Made by a program: the position numbers and the translations under genes. From the NCBI RefSeq assembly GCF_000720475.1, contig NZ_JOAP01000001.1, positions 124,001 to 188,000 of the forward strand: a stretch of 64,000 nt of DNA. Direction: 5' to 3'. This document shows positions 38,106 through 46,756 of this stretch, one piece after another. Each line of letters starts with the position of its first letter. Within the stretch, counting starts at the first letter, position 1. Under the pieces are notes generated by a model. The model was given only the letters and a program-made list of their open reading frames with translations. It did no database searches and was not told the DNA's origin. Source of the stretch: Streptomyces aureocirculatus. GTDB taxonomy: Bacteria > Actinomycetota > Actinomycetes > Streptomycetales > Streptomycetaceae.

Positions 38106-38537
38106 ATGGCCTTCTTCCGCGTCGAACGCGCCACCCCGCTCAGCCCGGCCGATGCCTGGCTCCGTCTGACGGACTGGGAACGGCACGGACAGGTGGTGCC
38201 GCTGACCAGCGTCACCGTGTCCGGCTCGCCGCCGTACGGCGAGGGCACCGTGTTCACGCCTCGGTCGGGCATCGGCCGGTTCGCGTTCGACGATCCGATG
38301 GAGGTGGTCGTCTGGCAACCGCCGGAGCCCACGCGGTACGGGCTGTGCCGCCTCGTCAAGCGGGGTTCCGTGGTGACGGGGTGGGCGGAGATCGAGGTGC
38401 ATGCGCGGGGGCGGGGCGCACGTGTGGTGTGGCGTGAGGAGCTGCGGGTCCGCGGGGTGCCCGGGTTCGCGGACCCGGTGGTGGCGCGGACGGCCTCCTG
38501 GATGTTCGGGCGGGCGGCGACGGCACTGCTGACCTAG
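38106..38537 (+). CDS. SRPBCC-fold protein (polyketide cyclase/dehydrase-like)
   Basis: A 143-residue helix-grip protein, by the pattern AFFRVERATPLSPADAWLRLTDWERHGQ...VPLT, central strands around FAFDDPMEVVVWQPPEP and WAEIEVHARGRGARVVWREEL, and a long C-terminal helix (VVARTASWMFGRAATALL). Such proteins bind hydrophobic ligands. ATG 38106 has no Shine-Dalgarno sequence, and a -10-like TACGAT lies at 38093-38098. The mRNA is therefore probably leaderless, with transcription starting at or next to the ATG. Confidence 0.85.
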   Translation: MAFFRVERATPLSPADAWLRLTDWERHGQVVPLTSVTVSGSPPYGEGTVFTPRSGIGRFAFDDPMEVVVWQPPEPTRYGLCRLVKRGSVVTGWAEIEVHARGRGARVVWREELRVRGVPGFADPVVARTASWMFGRAATALLT

Positions 38538-38573
38538 GGCCTGCCTCCCGCCCGGCGAAGCGGCGCGCCCGCG

Positions 38574-39317
38574 TCAGGCCGCCGGTTTCTCCCAGACGGA
38601 CACGTGCCCGGTGCTCTCACCGGTGAACGGAGCCCGCGACCACCCCTCCCACCGGTCGCGCAGCCGCAGTCCGGCAAGGCGCGCCATCAGGTCGAGCTCG
38701 GCGGGCCAGACGTAGCGGAACGGGATGGACCAGTGCTCGGCCTTGCCGTCGTCGATGGTCACGTAGTGCGAACTCATCGCCTGGGTGGCGACATCGTACG
38801 TGTCGAAGGCCCACCCTTCGGCGTCGACGCGGAACGGCACGGCTGTCTGTCCGGGCGGCAGGCGGCGCAGGTCCGGCACCCCCACCTCGATCACGAGGGT
38901 GCCGCCGGGCCGCAGTTGGGCGGCGGCGTTGCGGAAGCAGTCGACCTGGGCGTTCTGGGTGGTCAGGTTGTTGATGGTGTTGAAGACGAGGTAGACGACC
39001 GCGAACGGGCCGCCCGGGGCCGTGGTCGTGGCGAAGTCGCCGATCGTCACGTCGACGGCGTCGCCACCCGGCTTCGCCCGCAGCCGGTCCGCCATGGCGC
39101 GGGACAGCTCGATGCCGTGCACCGGTGTCCCGCGGGCGGCCAGGGGCAGCGCGATCCGGCCGGTGCCGACGCCGAACTCCAGGGCCGGTCCCGCACCCGC
39201 AAGTCCGGCCAGTACGTCGACGACCGGGTCCACGGCCTCGGGCCTGAACATCGCGGCGGACGACTCGTCGTAGTCGGTGGCGATGTCTTCTCCGAAGTAT
39301 CCGTCCTCATCTGGCAT
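38574..39317 (-). CDS. Class I SAM-dependent methyltransferase
   Basis: A 247-residue Rossmann methyltransferase. SAM motif I is LEFGVGTGRIALPL (residues ~50-63), motif II HGIELS, and the motif IV region VTIGDFA...FAVVYLVFNTINNLT. The second half matches small-molecule methyltransferases with Methyltransf_25-like folds. The start is ATG 39317. The upstream in-frame stretch is made of tandem repeats and is excluded. No ribosome site is obvious; TACCGT lies just upstream, so a leaderless start is possible. Substrate unknown. Confidence 0.88.
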   Translation of the reverse strand: MPDEDGYFGEDIATDYDESSAAMFRPEAVDPVVDVLAGLAGAGPALEFGVGTGRIALPLAARGTPVHGIELSRAMADRLRAKPGGDAVDVTIGDFATTTAPGGPFAVVYLVFNTINNLTTQNAQVDCFRNAAAQLRPGGTLVIEVGVPDLRRLPPGQTAVPFRVDAEGWAFDTYDVATQAMSSHYVTIDDGKAEHWSIPFRYVWPAELDLMARLAGLRLRDRWEGWSRAPFTGESTGHVSVWEKPAA

Positions 39318-39400
39318 CCCAGGACGGTAGCGGCCGTGGCAGGAGCGGCGCACGGGATTTTCGTGGCGGCTCGGCGGCTTCTCGCGGCTCGCGCGGCTCC

Positions 39401-39454
39401 CCTCCGGACAGCGGCTCCCCTCCGGACAGCGGCGCCCCTCCGGACAGCGGCGCC
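39401..39454. repeat. Three 18-bp tandem repeats upstream of the methyltransferase
   Basis: CCTCCGGACAGCGGCTCC (39401) and two copies with GCC at the end (39419, 39437) are adjacent. They lie 85-140 bp upstream of the methyltransferase start in an otherwise empty 251-bp divergent gap. This may be simple slippage or a protein-binding array. Confidence 0.85.
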
Positions 39455-39568
39455 CCAGCAGCCGAACCCGTCCCAAAAGGCTGTTGACTCCCCGGTGGCA
39501 CCCGGCGGAAGGTACCGCTGACCGGCTTGTCATGTTCTTGTCCACACCCCCAAGGCAAGAGGTGAGCC

Positions 39569-41644
39569 TTGTTCCTCCGCCGCGCCAGTACCCGAATACA
39601 CCGCGCAGGACCGCCAAGGGGCAGAACCCGCCGTGCGGCCGTCCTCACCGCGCTCCTGGGCCTGCTCCTCTCCCCGCTCGCCGTCGGACCCGCACGGGCG
39701 AACCCCGAGCCCGCAGGCGGGCCTCCGCTCGTCCAGCCGATCGACCCGCAGCGCTGGCAGAACCCCGACGACATGACCTGGGCCGACTATCGGTCCGTGC
39801 CCGGAACGGACTGGGCCGACCCCGGCCGGAAGCCGACCCAGCGCACCTTCAAGGGCGCCCTGGTCCTTCTCGACTACCCGGACGAGGAGTTCACGGTCAG
39901 CAAACCGGCAGGGTCGACCCTGTTCGGCAACCCGCAGACCGGCGCCGCGGGCATTCCGCGCGCGCAGGTGCCCGGTTTCTACCGCGACTTCCTCAACAAG
40001 CCGGGCGCGCTCAACCGCGGCCACACCATCAACGAGTACTGGATGGAGGACTCCGGGGGCCGCATCGGCGTCGACCTGACGGCCTTCGGCGTCTACCGCA
40101 TGCCGCACAAGTCGTTCCAGTACGGCATCGAACCCCAGATGAACCCCGGCGCCTGCCCGCGGAACACCACCTGCGGCAAGAACATCCGCACCGACGGCAA
40201 GGCCGCGTGGATCGCGGACGTCGGCGAGGCCGAGACCGCCAAGTTCGACTTCGTCTTCTACCTCACCGCGGGGCAGGACGAGTCGTCCGTGTGGCAGGAG
40301 TTCGGCCAGATGAAGTTCGCGTCCCCGCGGGGCGTACCGGCGAAGTGGGGGCCGCCCGCCCCCATCTCCACCGGCGGCAACTCCGCAAGCACCCGCTACG
40401 TCCCGTGGACGTCCTGGGCGGCCGCGGCCCGTATCTGGCCCAACGCCTCCAACGGCTCCTCCACCCAGGCCGAGAGCTCCGGCATGGGCGTGTACGCCCA
40501 TGAGCTCAGCCACATCATGGGCATCGGCGACAACTACAACAACCCCTACGGCAAGCCCCTGCGCCGCGCCTACACGGGCATCTGGAGCATGCTCTCGCGC
40601 GGCTCCTTCAACGGCCCCGGCGGCCCGCACACCCGCTGGCAGATCCCGGCCACCAACGGCGCGTCCATGGGCGCCCAGCACATCCTGCGGGACAAGCTCA
40701 AGCTCGGGATCGTCGACGAGAAGAACGTGCTCCGCCTCGACCGCGACGCGCTCGATGACTCCGGCACGGTCGTCGCCCGGGTCACCGCGCGCTCCGCACC
40801 GCCGGGCGCCAAGGAGCTCAGCGGCGTCAACATCGCCATGAACCGCGATCTGTCACCGGCCTGCAAGCCGGAGGCCGACCCGCTGTGCGACGGCGGCGGC
40901 TACGAGAACTACACCGTCGAGGTCGTCGACCGCATGGGCATGGACTCCTTCACGCCCGACCACGGCGTGCTCCTCAACAAGACCAAGAACGAGGACAGGG
41001 CCCCGTTCGCCTGGGTGATCGACTCCCACCCCGAGGACATCGACATGGTGGACTACACGCGCCCCGACGGCACCCCGCAGAAGATCACCATGGGCGACTA
41101 CCGGCAGCTCAGCGACGCCCTGCTGCACGCGGGCGCCGACTCCGGCAGCGAGTACGAGTACGTCGACCGCGCCAACCGGCTGCACTTCTACGTACTGGAC
41201 CTGCGGCGCGGCCGCGCCGGAGTCCTCTCGTACACCGTCGCGGTGAAGTCCCTCGACGGTGACGGCGAGCAGCGCCGCGGAGTCCAGTTGCGCCGCGGCC
41301 ACGCCAAGGGCGACCCCGCCCGCCGGGCGGTGTGCTCCTTCGACCTGGCCAACACCGGGCGCGCCGGGCCCGGGCAGGCCGGGCACCCGGAGAACGTGGA
41401 CCGCTACCTCGGCTCGGACGTCTACCGGCTCACCGCCACGTCGTACGGGCGCAACTGGTCGGCGTGGCTGCCCAACCGGCTCGCCACCGCCCGGGCCGGC
41501 GGCTCGGTCGAGGTCGACGTGGCCGTGAAGGCCGGGCCCAAGGCCGAGCGGCAGAACCGGGTCCTGCTCACCGCCCGCTCGGAGAGCGACCCCGGCAAGA
41601 CCGCGACGGCCGTCTGCAAGGTGCGCAAGTCCGGCAAGCCGTAG
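39569..41644 (+). CDS. Secreted M6-family metalloprotease
   Basis: A 691-residue exported zinc protease of the M6/immune inhibitor A type. A long signal peptide with twin Arg (RTRRAAVLTALLGLLL, cleaved near ARA-NPE) may be a Tat substrate. The zinc motif is YAHELSHIMGI (HExxH), with further conserved residues around NYNNPYG. Downstream regions include a beta-sandwich-like C-terminus. The start is TTG 39569, supported by AGAGGTGAG just upstream; no ATG or GTG fits better. It should degrade extracellular protein during growth on complex substrates. Confidence 0.9.
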   Translation: MFLRRASTRIHRAGPPRGRTRRAAVLTALLGLLLSPLAVGPARANPEPAGGPPLVQPIDPQRWQNPDDMTWADYRSVPGTDWADPGRKPTQRTFKGALVLLDYPDEEFTVSKPAGSTLFGNPQTGAAGIPRAQVPGFYRDFLNKPGALNRGHTINEYWMEDSGGRIGVDLTAFGVYRMPHKSFQYGIEPQMNPGACPRNTTCGKNIRTDGKAAWIADVGEAETAKFDFVFYLTAGQDESSVWQEFGQMKFASPRGVPAKWGPPAPISTGGNSASTRYVPWTSWAAAARIWPNASNGSSTQAESSGMGVYAHELSHIMGIGDNYNNPYGKPLRRAYTGIWSMLSRGSFNGPGGPHTRWQIPATNGASMGAQHILRDKLKLGIVDEKNVLRLDRDALDDSGTVVARVTARSAPPGAKELSGVNIAMNRDLSPACKPEADPLCDGGGYENYTVEVVDRMGMDSFTPDHGVLLNKTKNEDRAPFAWVIDSHPEDIDMVDYTRPDGTPQKITMGDYRQLSDALLHAGADSGSEYEYVDRANRLHFYVLDLRRGRAGVLSYTVAVKSLDGDGEQRRGVQLRRGHAKGDPARRAVCSFDLANTGRAGPGQAGHPENVDRYLGSDVYRLTATSYGRNWSAWLPNRLATARAGGSVEVDVAVKAGPKAERQNRVLLTARSESDPGKTATAVCKVRKSGKP

Positions 41645-41736
41645 CGGACACCTCGCGGACGCGTGGCCGTCGTCACTCCACGGACCCTGCTCCCCCCGGC
41701 CCCGTTGCTCCTAGGCTTACGCCTGGAAAGGTGGGA

Positions 41737-42270
41737 ATGATGGACATACCAAACGTCGTCGGGGACTGGCAGGAGTACCAATCCGAGGAATGGGCGGGGT
41801 TGCGCGTCCGCGTGCACCATCTCCGCAGGGCCACACCGCGGCGCGGGCGCGACGAGGACGCCAAGGGCCTGACGTACGTGGCCTTCGACGTCACCTTCGA
41901 CAACCGCGGCTCCACCTACTTCACCATCGACCTCTTCGACCACCCCCGCCACTACGACGTGCGGGTCGGGCGGGGCGGGTACGGCGCGTTCGTCGACGAG
42001 TTCGGCGCCTCCGTGATCCGGGACTACAACCTGTATCCCCAGCGCCGCGTGACGGCGACGCTCTATGCCGCGGCGCCCGCGGGGAAGCTCAAACAGCTCG
42101 ACATCCAGATCAGCCCGCAGGTCCACGACGAACCGGCCTTCGGCTATGTGTGGAGCGGCGGTCTCGGCGTCCACGAGGCTTCCACCCGTACCGACGGGCG
42201 CGCGTCGTCGGCGAAGACCGGGGTCGCCAGCGAAGTGGAGCGATTCCTCCAGGACAGCTCGGGCGACTGA
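41737..42270 (+). CDS. Unknown cytoplasmic protein, DUF4352-like beta sandwich
   Basis: A 177-residue protein beginning at tandem ATGs (41737 and 41740) after GGAAAGGTGGGA; the second ATG has the better spacing. The pattern LRVRVHHLRRA...LTYVAFDVTFDNRGSTYFTID resembles Ig-like DUF4352/telokin-type domains found in lipoproteins. No signal peptide or lipobox is seen, so it is probably intracellular. It shares a strong terminator with the convergent gene at 42384. Confidence 0.7.
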   Translation: MMDIPNVVGDWQEYQSEEWAGLRVRVHHLRRATPRRGRDEDAKGLTYVAFDVTFDNRGSTYFTIDLFDHPRHYDVRVGRGGYGAFVDEFGASVIRDYNLYPQRRVTATLYAAAPAGKLKQLDIQISPQVHDEPAFGYVWSGGLGVHEASTRTDGRASSAKTGVASEVERFLQDSSGD

Positions 42271-42294
42271 GTCCCGTACCCGGCGGGCAAACGG

Positions 42295-42330
42295 CCGGAG
42301 CCCGGTCGACCGAGGTCGACCGGGCTCCGG
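42295..42330. terminator. Bidirectional terminator
   Basis: A perfect 16-bp stem (CCGGAGCCCGGTCGAC and its complement) with loop CGAG sits in the 113-bp gap between the convergent genes at 41737-42270 and 42384-42884. It can stop transcription from both sides. Confidence 0.9.
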
Positions 42331-42383
42331 TGCGTCAGCGAGAGCTCGGGGGCGGTGCCCCCGGCCTCATGCGGTGTCGCTGC

Positions 42384-42884
42384 TCAGTTGCCCCAGGTGC
42401 CCTGGTTCACCGCGCAGTTCCAGCCGGAGCCGCGGACGCTGAACTTCACCTTGTACGAGCGGGTGTTCAGCAGACGCGACTCGACCCGGACGCCAAGGCT
42501 CGCCTTCTTCTTGAGCGTCTTGGTGTGGACGGAGACGGTCTTCGAGGTCTTGCGCGTGACCTTTCCGCCCTTCGCCTTCGCCGTGCCGAAGCGGACGTTC
42601 TTCACGTTGGTGACCGTGAAGGTGACCTTCTTGAAGCTCTTGTTGCTCTTGTTCTTCAGCCCGAAGTACAGCCCGTCGCCGGTCACCCAGCCGCCGGAGC
42701 CGATGTAGAACCTCGACGTGTAGATGATGTCGATCGGGCAGGCCGCGCTGCGCGGCGCGACCTTCGAAGCCGTCGCGGACGGCGTCGGCGTCGAAGCGGA
42801 TGCGGAACCGGCCAGTCCAAGCTGGGTGGCGGTGAGCGCCCCGGCCGTGGCCAGGACTGCGGCGGTCGTACGCATGCGGTTCAC
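42384..42884 (-). CDS. Small secreted Lys-rich protein
   Basis: A 166-residue exported protein with signal peptide (MRTTAAVLATAGALTATQLGLAGSASA) and a mature beta-type domain. It is rich in Lys and Thr (KNKSNKSFKKVTFTVTNVKNV, TKTLKKKASLGVRV) and has two Cys (SAACPID, WNCAVN) that could pair. GTG 42884 is preferred because AGAGGT lies 8 nt upstream; ATG 42875 would need a 17-nt spacer. Function unknown. Confidence 0.78.
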   Translation of the reverse strand: MNRMRTTAAVLATAGALTATQLGLAGSASASTPTPSATASKVAPRSAACPIDIIYTSRFYIGSGGWVTGDGLYFGLKNKSNKSFKKVTFTVTNVKNVRFGTAKAKGGKVTRKTSKTVSVHTKTLKKKASLGVRVESRLLNTRSYKVKFSVRGSGWNCAVNQGTWGN

Positions 42885-43128
42885 TCGGTGATACCTCTCC
42901 CCCTGCGGCCCCCGGGTGGGGCCGAACTGACAGCACAATGCGGTGCGATTCCGCGGAACGACTCACGTCGCCGTGCGGCGCCCCGTATTCCTAGCACGAG
43001 AGCGACGCGGGGAAACAAATGAGCCATCAAGTCACGCGGCACTGTGACAGAAGCTGGACAATCGTAAATCATGCGGCGCGGTGCCGGGGTACGAGTTTTC
43101 CGCGCTGCGTCCGCGTCGGCGCAGCGCG

Positions 43129-43205
43129 GCATCGGCACTGCATCGGCGCTGCCTCGGCGCGGGATCGGCACCGCATCGGCACCGCATCGGCACTGCATCG
43201 GTGCG
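43129..43205. repeat. Seven 11-bp direct repeats (GCATCGGCACY)
   Basis: Seven adjacent 11-bp units with consensus GCATCGGCACY fill 77 bp, 174 bp upstream of a methyltransferase start. Units 1, 2, 5 and 6 differ from the consensus by at most one base. An 11-bp period puts each unit on the same face of the helix; SARP activators bind heptamer repeats with this period. The rest of the gap 42885-43378 contains the leader described at 43306. Confidence 0.85.
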
Positions 43206-43305
43206 GCAATTCGAAGGTCATTCCGGTTCCGGTCCGCTCCTGTGAAGGCTGCGGCAGGCATGGCCTGTCTCAGCCGTCACGGGAGGCGCCGTGGCAGGTG
43301 CAATG

Positions 43306-43371
43306 GACGGGTGCGAGGAAAAGGACCCGTTCGTGCGGGCGCCCCCCGCGGCCCGCACCCGTCGGAAGGAG
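43306..43371 (+). promoter_or_regulatory. Leader with mutually exclusive stem-loops before the methyltransferase RBS
   Basis: GACGGGTGCG (43306-43315) can pair with CGCACCCGTC (43354-43363), which ends directly at the ribosome site GGAAGGAG (43364-43371). Alternatively ACGGGT (43307-43312) pairs with ACCCGT (43325-43330), while GTGCGGGC (43333-43340) pairs with GCCCGCAC (43351-43358). The structures share arms, so they compete. This is the layout of an attenuator or riboswitch expression platform. No known riboswitch class was recognised. Confidence 0.5.
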
Positions 43372-43378
43372 ACGCACC

Positions 43379-44257
43379 TTGGCGGCGAACGATCACGACA
43401 CGAGCGGCACACCGGTCCCCGGCCCGGACGAAGTCGGGGCGATGTACGACCAGTTCGGCGACCTGCTCGCGATGACCCTGGGCTCGGCGGCCGTGCACAT
43501 CGGCATGCTGGTGCCGCACGGCGAGCGCACGCCCGTCACGACCCTCGTCGGTCTCGCCGACCTCGCCCAGGACCGGCAGACCGAGTTCCTCATCGACGCG
43601 CTCCATCCGAAGCCGGGGGCACACGTCCTGGACATCGGCTGCGGCACCGGCGGCCCCGCGCTGCGCCTGGCGGAACGCACCGGCACCCGGGTCTCCGGCA
43701 TCACCGTCAGCAAGCGCCAGTTGGCCCAGTGCGAGGAGCGGCGCACCGGCCATCAGGCGGCGGGCCGCGTGGACTTCGCATACGGCAACGCCATGGCGCT
43801 CGGACACGCCGACGCGTCCTTCGACGCCGCCTGGTCGATCGACTGCCTTCCGCATCTGTCCGACCGGCCCCTGGCCCTGCGCGAGGCCCTGCGGGTGCTC
43901 AAGCCGGGCGGGCAGCTCCTGTGCACCGAGTTCACCCTGCGCGGCACCCCGACCGATACGGAGACCACGGCGTACCGGGAGCTGTGGGCCTCTCCGCCGC
44001 TGCGTTCCTTCACGACCCTCGTCGGTGATGTCGAGGGTGCCGGTTTCCAGGTCGTGCGCGTGCAGGACATGACCGCCAACGCGGTGCTCTCCTCGGAGCT
44101 GATGACGGCGCTGTACCAGGACCGGCGTGCGGAGATCGAGGCGCGCTACGGCAAGGAGCTACTGGCCCGCACCGATCCCCTGATGGGCCCCTACCGCTCG
44201 TTCTGCACGAACCATGTGGAGTACCACCTGATGCTGCTGCGCAAGCCCGGCGTGTAG
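43379..44257 (+). CDS. SAM-dependent methyltransferase, TTG start
   Basis: A 292-residue methyltransferase with motif I VLDIGCGTGGPALRLAE, post-I VSGITVSKRQL, motif II region MALGHADASFDAAWSID and motif III REALRVLKPGGQLLCTEF. The pattern matches small-molecule O- or C-methyltransferases of the sarcosine/tocopherol/rifamycin type. TTG 43379 is chosen because GGAAGGAG lies 7 nt upstream and homology begins there. The in-frame stretch upstream is leader and repeats. Substrate unknown; the structured leader and repeat array suggest tight control. Confidence 0.88.
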   Translation: MAANDHDTSGTPVPGPDEVGAMYDQFGDLLAMTLGSAAVHIGMLVPHGERTPVTTLVGLADLAQDRQTEFLIDALHPKPGAHVLDIGCGTGGPALRLAERTGTRVSGITVSKRQLAQCEERRTGHQAAGRVDFAYGNAMALGHADASFDAAWSIDCLPHLSDRPLALREALRVLKPGGQLLCTEFTLRGTPTDTETTAYRELWASPPLRSFTTLVGDVEGAGFQVVRVQDMTANAVLSSELMTALYQDRRAEIEARYGKELLARTDPLMGPYRSFCTNHVEYHLMLLRKPGV

Positions 44258-44281
44258 CGGCACGTCCGCTCCGGCGGCGGG

Positions 44282-44833
44282 TCAGTCGCCGGCGTCCACC
44301 ACCTCGTCGGGCGCCTCAAGGAGGACCTCGAACGTCTCGATGAGGCCGAGGAACGGTGCCATCCCCCACGCCCTCACCGCGAGGGCGGCCGCGAGGACCG
44401 CGGCGCCGTGGGCCCCCGACACGCCGTCCTGCCACCAGGTGCGCGCCGGTGTGCCGTCCCCGGCGGCCCAGGCGCGCACGGCTTCGGAGACGGCGAGTTC
44501 GTGGTGCGGCGGCCCGGCGGCGGCGAGCGTGGTGGCCGTGCGTGCCACGTCCGCCGGCGTGAGGGCGCGTGGCGCCGACATCACAATGCCGACGACGAGC
44601 CGCAGGATGTCCCCCGTGACGGACGGCAGCCGCCGGACCACCGCACGGCCCGCCCCTTCCAGGGCCGCGTCCACCGCGGCGGGTTCCGCACGCGCGTAGG
44701 CCGCCACGAGGGCGAGCCCGCGGCGCATCGCCTCACGGCCGTAAGCGTCCTCCGGCGCGGCTTCGCGCGGTCGGCGCGTCCCGGTTTCCTGTGGTGCCGC
44801 GCACGGGCCGAGTGGCGCCGAGTACATCGTCAT
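44282..44833 (-). CDS. Unknown protein
   Basis: A 183-residue, mostly helical, Ala-rich protein with no recognised domain (segments AMRRGLALVAAYARAEP, GDILRLVVGIVMSAPRALTPADVARTATTLAAAG, broken by Trp-containing turns such as ARTWWQDG). No signal peptide. ATG 44833 has AAAGGGG 7 nt upstream. It is convergent with the methyltransferase (24 bp gap) and divergent from the M1 peptidase. Confidence 0.65.
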   Translation of the reverse strand: MTMYSAPLGPCAAPQETGTRRPREAAPEDAYGREAMRRGLALVAAYARAEPAAVDAALEGAGRAVVRRLPSVTGDILRLVVGIVMSAPRALTPADVARTATTLAAAGPPHHELAVSEAVRAWAAGDGTPARTWWQDGVSGAHGAAVLAAALAVRAWGMAPFLGLIETFEVLLEAPDEVVDAGD

Positions 44834-45007
44834 GCCCCATCCCCTTTCGCAGGACGGTTCCGATCCTGCTACTTGAAGTGCACTTGAGGTCAAGTCGGCG
44901 CCCGTCCCTCGCTCGCGCCTCGCGAATCTCCAGCTTCCGTGAGGCAACCTGTTGAAATCCGGAGGGCTCTACCTCATCGGGTTACGGAATCGACGGGAGC
45001 GCACGGG

Positions 45008-46453
45008 ATGAGCCCATACGGGACCAAGAAAACTGTTCCCCGGACCGCTCACCGGGCGCTGGCCACCTTGTGCCTCGTGGCCATGAGTACGGCCTGTGCC
45101 GGCTCAGCGTCCCATTCGGCGGCAGCCGCGAAGCCCGGAGCCGCCGGTGTCGGTGACCGCCTGTTCCCTACGCTGGGAAACGGCGGTTACGACGTCTCCC
45201 ACTACGACCTCAGCGTCGACTACGTTCCCGAGAGCAACCGACTGAAAGGCACCGCGATCATCACCGCGCGCGCCACACAGGAACTCAGCAGGTTCAATCT
45301 CGATCTCGCCGGACTCACGGTGCGCACCGCCAGAGTGAACGGTACGGAAGCTCGCTTCACGCGCGAGAAGAACGAGCTGACCCTGACGCCGAAAGCAACG
45401 ATCGAACGCGGCGAGACATTCAAGGCCGCTATTAGATACGACGGCATGCCCAAAATGATCGAGGGTCCTGACGGAGCGGTGGAGGGCTGGATCGAGACGG
45501 ACGACGGCGCGACTGCCCTCGGCCAGCCGATCGGCTCCATGACCTGGTTCCCGGGTAATCATCACCCGTCCGACAAAGCCACGTACGACATCACGGTCAG
45601 TGTGCCCAAGGACGAGGACGGCGATCCCTACGACGCCGTCAGCAACGGGAAGTTGAAGACGGAGAAGGACTCGGGCCGGCGCTTCACCAGAAGATGGCAG
45701 ACCGATGAGCCCATGGCGAGCTACGTAGCCAACATCACCGTCGGCTACTTCGAGACCCACACAAGCCGGACGCCCGATGGCCTGCCCGTCTACATCGCCG
45801 TCGATCCGGACGAGGCCAAGGACTCCAAAAAGGTCAAGGACATGGTCCCCGAGATCACCGCCTGGGCCAGTGAGCGCTTTGGTCCGTACCCCTTCTCGTC
45901 CGTCGGTGCCGTCGTGGACCACCTTCCCGACCTCGGGTACGCGTTGGAGACCCAGACCAAGCCCTACTTCGACTCGGCACCCGATGAATCCCTGATGGTC
46001 CATGAACTCGCGCACCAGTGGTTCGGCAACTCCGTGACTCCGCGCCAGTGGCGGGACATGTGGCTGAACGAGGGCTTCGCCACATACGCGGAATGGCTCT
46101 GGCAGGAGGACCACGGGGGCATGAGCGCCCAGGAGACCTTCGAGTCCTTCTACGCCGGCACCCACCCGGAGAGCGAAGGCATCTGGGACTTTCCTCCAGC
46201 CGATCCACCCACAGCCGGCAAAGTGTCCGACTCACCCGTCTATGGCCGAGGCGCCATGACCCTGCACAAACTGCGCGAGGCCGTCGGCGACAAGACGTTC
46301 TTCACCATGGTCAAACGCTGGACCGAGCAGCACCGTCACGGCCATGCGGACACCCGGCAATTCATCGACTTCTGCCAGAAGCACACCCGTAAAGACCTCT
46401 CGGAACTTTTCGAGGTGTGGCTTTACGAGCCGGGAAAACCGGCTGACGGCTGA
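45008..46453 (+). CDS. Exported M1-family metallopeptidase
   Basis: A 481-residue zinc aminopeptidase-like protein with N-terminal hydrophobic export signal ([17 protein letters not shown]; possibly a lipoprotein, although the lipobox is poor). The M1 N-terminal beta domain ([23 protein letters not shown]) leads to the catalytic domain with HELAHQW (~332-338) and the third zinc ligand in [10 protein letters not shown] (~352). It lacks the long C-terminal helical domain of full aminopeptidase N, as do many actinomycete exported M1 enzymes. Codon use is somewhat less GC-biased than in its neighbours (ATT, AGA, CAA occur), which may mean more recent transfer. Confidence 0.9.
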   Translation: MSPYGTKKTVPRTAHRALATLCLVAMSTACAGSASHSAAAAKPGAAGVGDRLFPTLGNGGYDVSHYDLSVDYVPESNRLKGTAIITARATQELSRFNLDLAGLTVRTARVNGTEARFTREKNELTLTPKATIERGETFKAAIRYDGMPKMIEGPDGAVEGWIETDDGATALGQPIGSMTWFPGNHHPSDKATYDITVSVPKDEDGDPYDAVSNGKLKTEKDSGRRFTRRWQTDEPMASYVANITVGYFETHTSRTPDGLPVYIAVDPDEAKDSKKVKDMVPEITAWASERFGPYPFSSVGAVVDHLPDLGYALETQTKPYFDSAPDESLMVHELAHQWFGNSVTPRQWRDMWLNEGFATYAEWLWQEDHGGMSAQETFESFYAGTHPESEGIWDFPPADPPTAGKVSDSPVYGRGAMTLHKLREAVGDKTFFTMVKRWTEQHRHGHADTRQFIDFCQKHTRKDLSELFEVWLYEPGKPADG

Positions 46454-46461
46454 CGATAGGC

Positions 46462-46605
46462 GTGGCGCCGTCGGGCGTGGGGGTGCCGGACGGTGGCCCC
46501 TCGATGCCGCTGACCGGCTGGTCGACCACCGGCGGCGATCTGCGGATCCCCCACTTCTTCGGTATGCACGCACTGCAACTGCTCCCACTGGCGCTCATTC
46601 CGTGA
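46462..46605 (+). pseudogene. Fragment of an integral membrane protein
   Basis: A 47-residue reading ending in TGA contains [28 protein letters not shown]. This segment is typical of a conserved actinobacterial membrane protein ([21 protein letters not shown]). No start or upstream helices exist, as the M1 gene ends 8 bp before, and the protein is cut after this motif. It is a relic left by deletion. Confidence 0.6.
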
Positions 46606-46621
46606 GGCGCGACGCCTCGGT

Positions 46622-46756
46622 GTGCGCCCGCTGGTGACGGGGCCGCTGCTGGTCCTCGCGATCCTGCTCTCACCGTTCGCGTTGGCGCTGTTCCTGGTGG
46701 CGCGGGCGGGCCTCACCCGGCGAACCCGCAGACGTAGGGTGAACGGTTGTGGCTGA
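46622..46756 (+). pseudogene. C-terminal fragment of a second membrane protein
   Basis: The frame reads VRPLVTGPLLVLAILLSPFALALFLVARAG and a basic tail, ending in TGA inside the start of the next gene. One hydrophobic helix followed by Arg looks like the end of a multi-spanning protein, possibly ABA4/DUF4281-like. No start or other helices are present. It could also be a one-helix small protein from GTG 46622. Confidence 0.35.

Noticed and set aside
39318..39617. 100-residue N-terminal extension of the methyltransferase
   Set aside because: It is made of translated 18-bp repeats and low complexity; the methyltransferase fold begins after ATG 39317.
43306..43371. Known SAM or c-di-AMP riboswitch
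   Set aside because: No conserved core motif of those classes could be found; only competing helices are visible.
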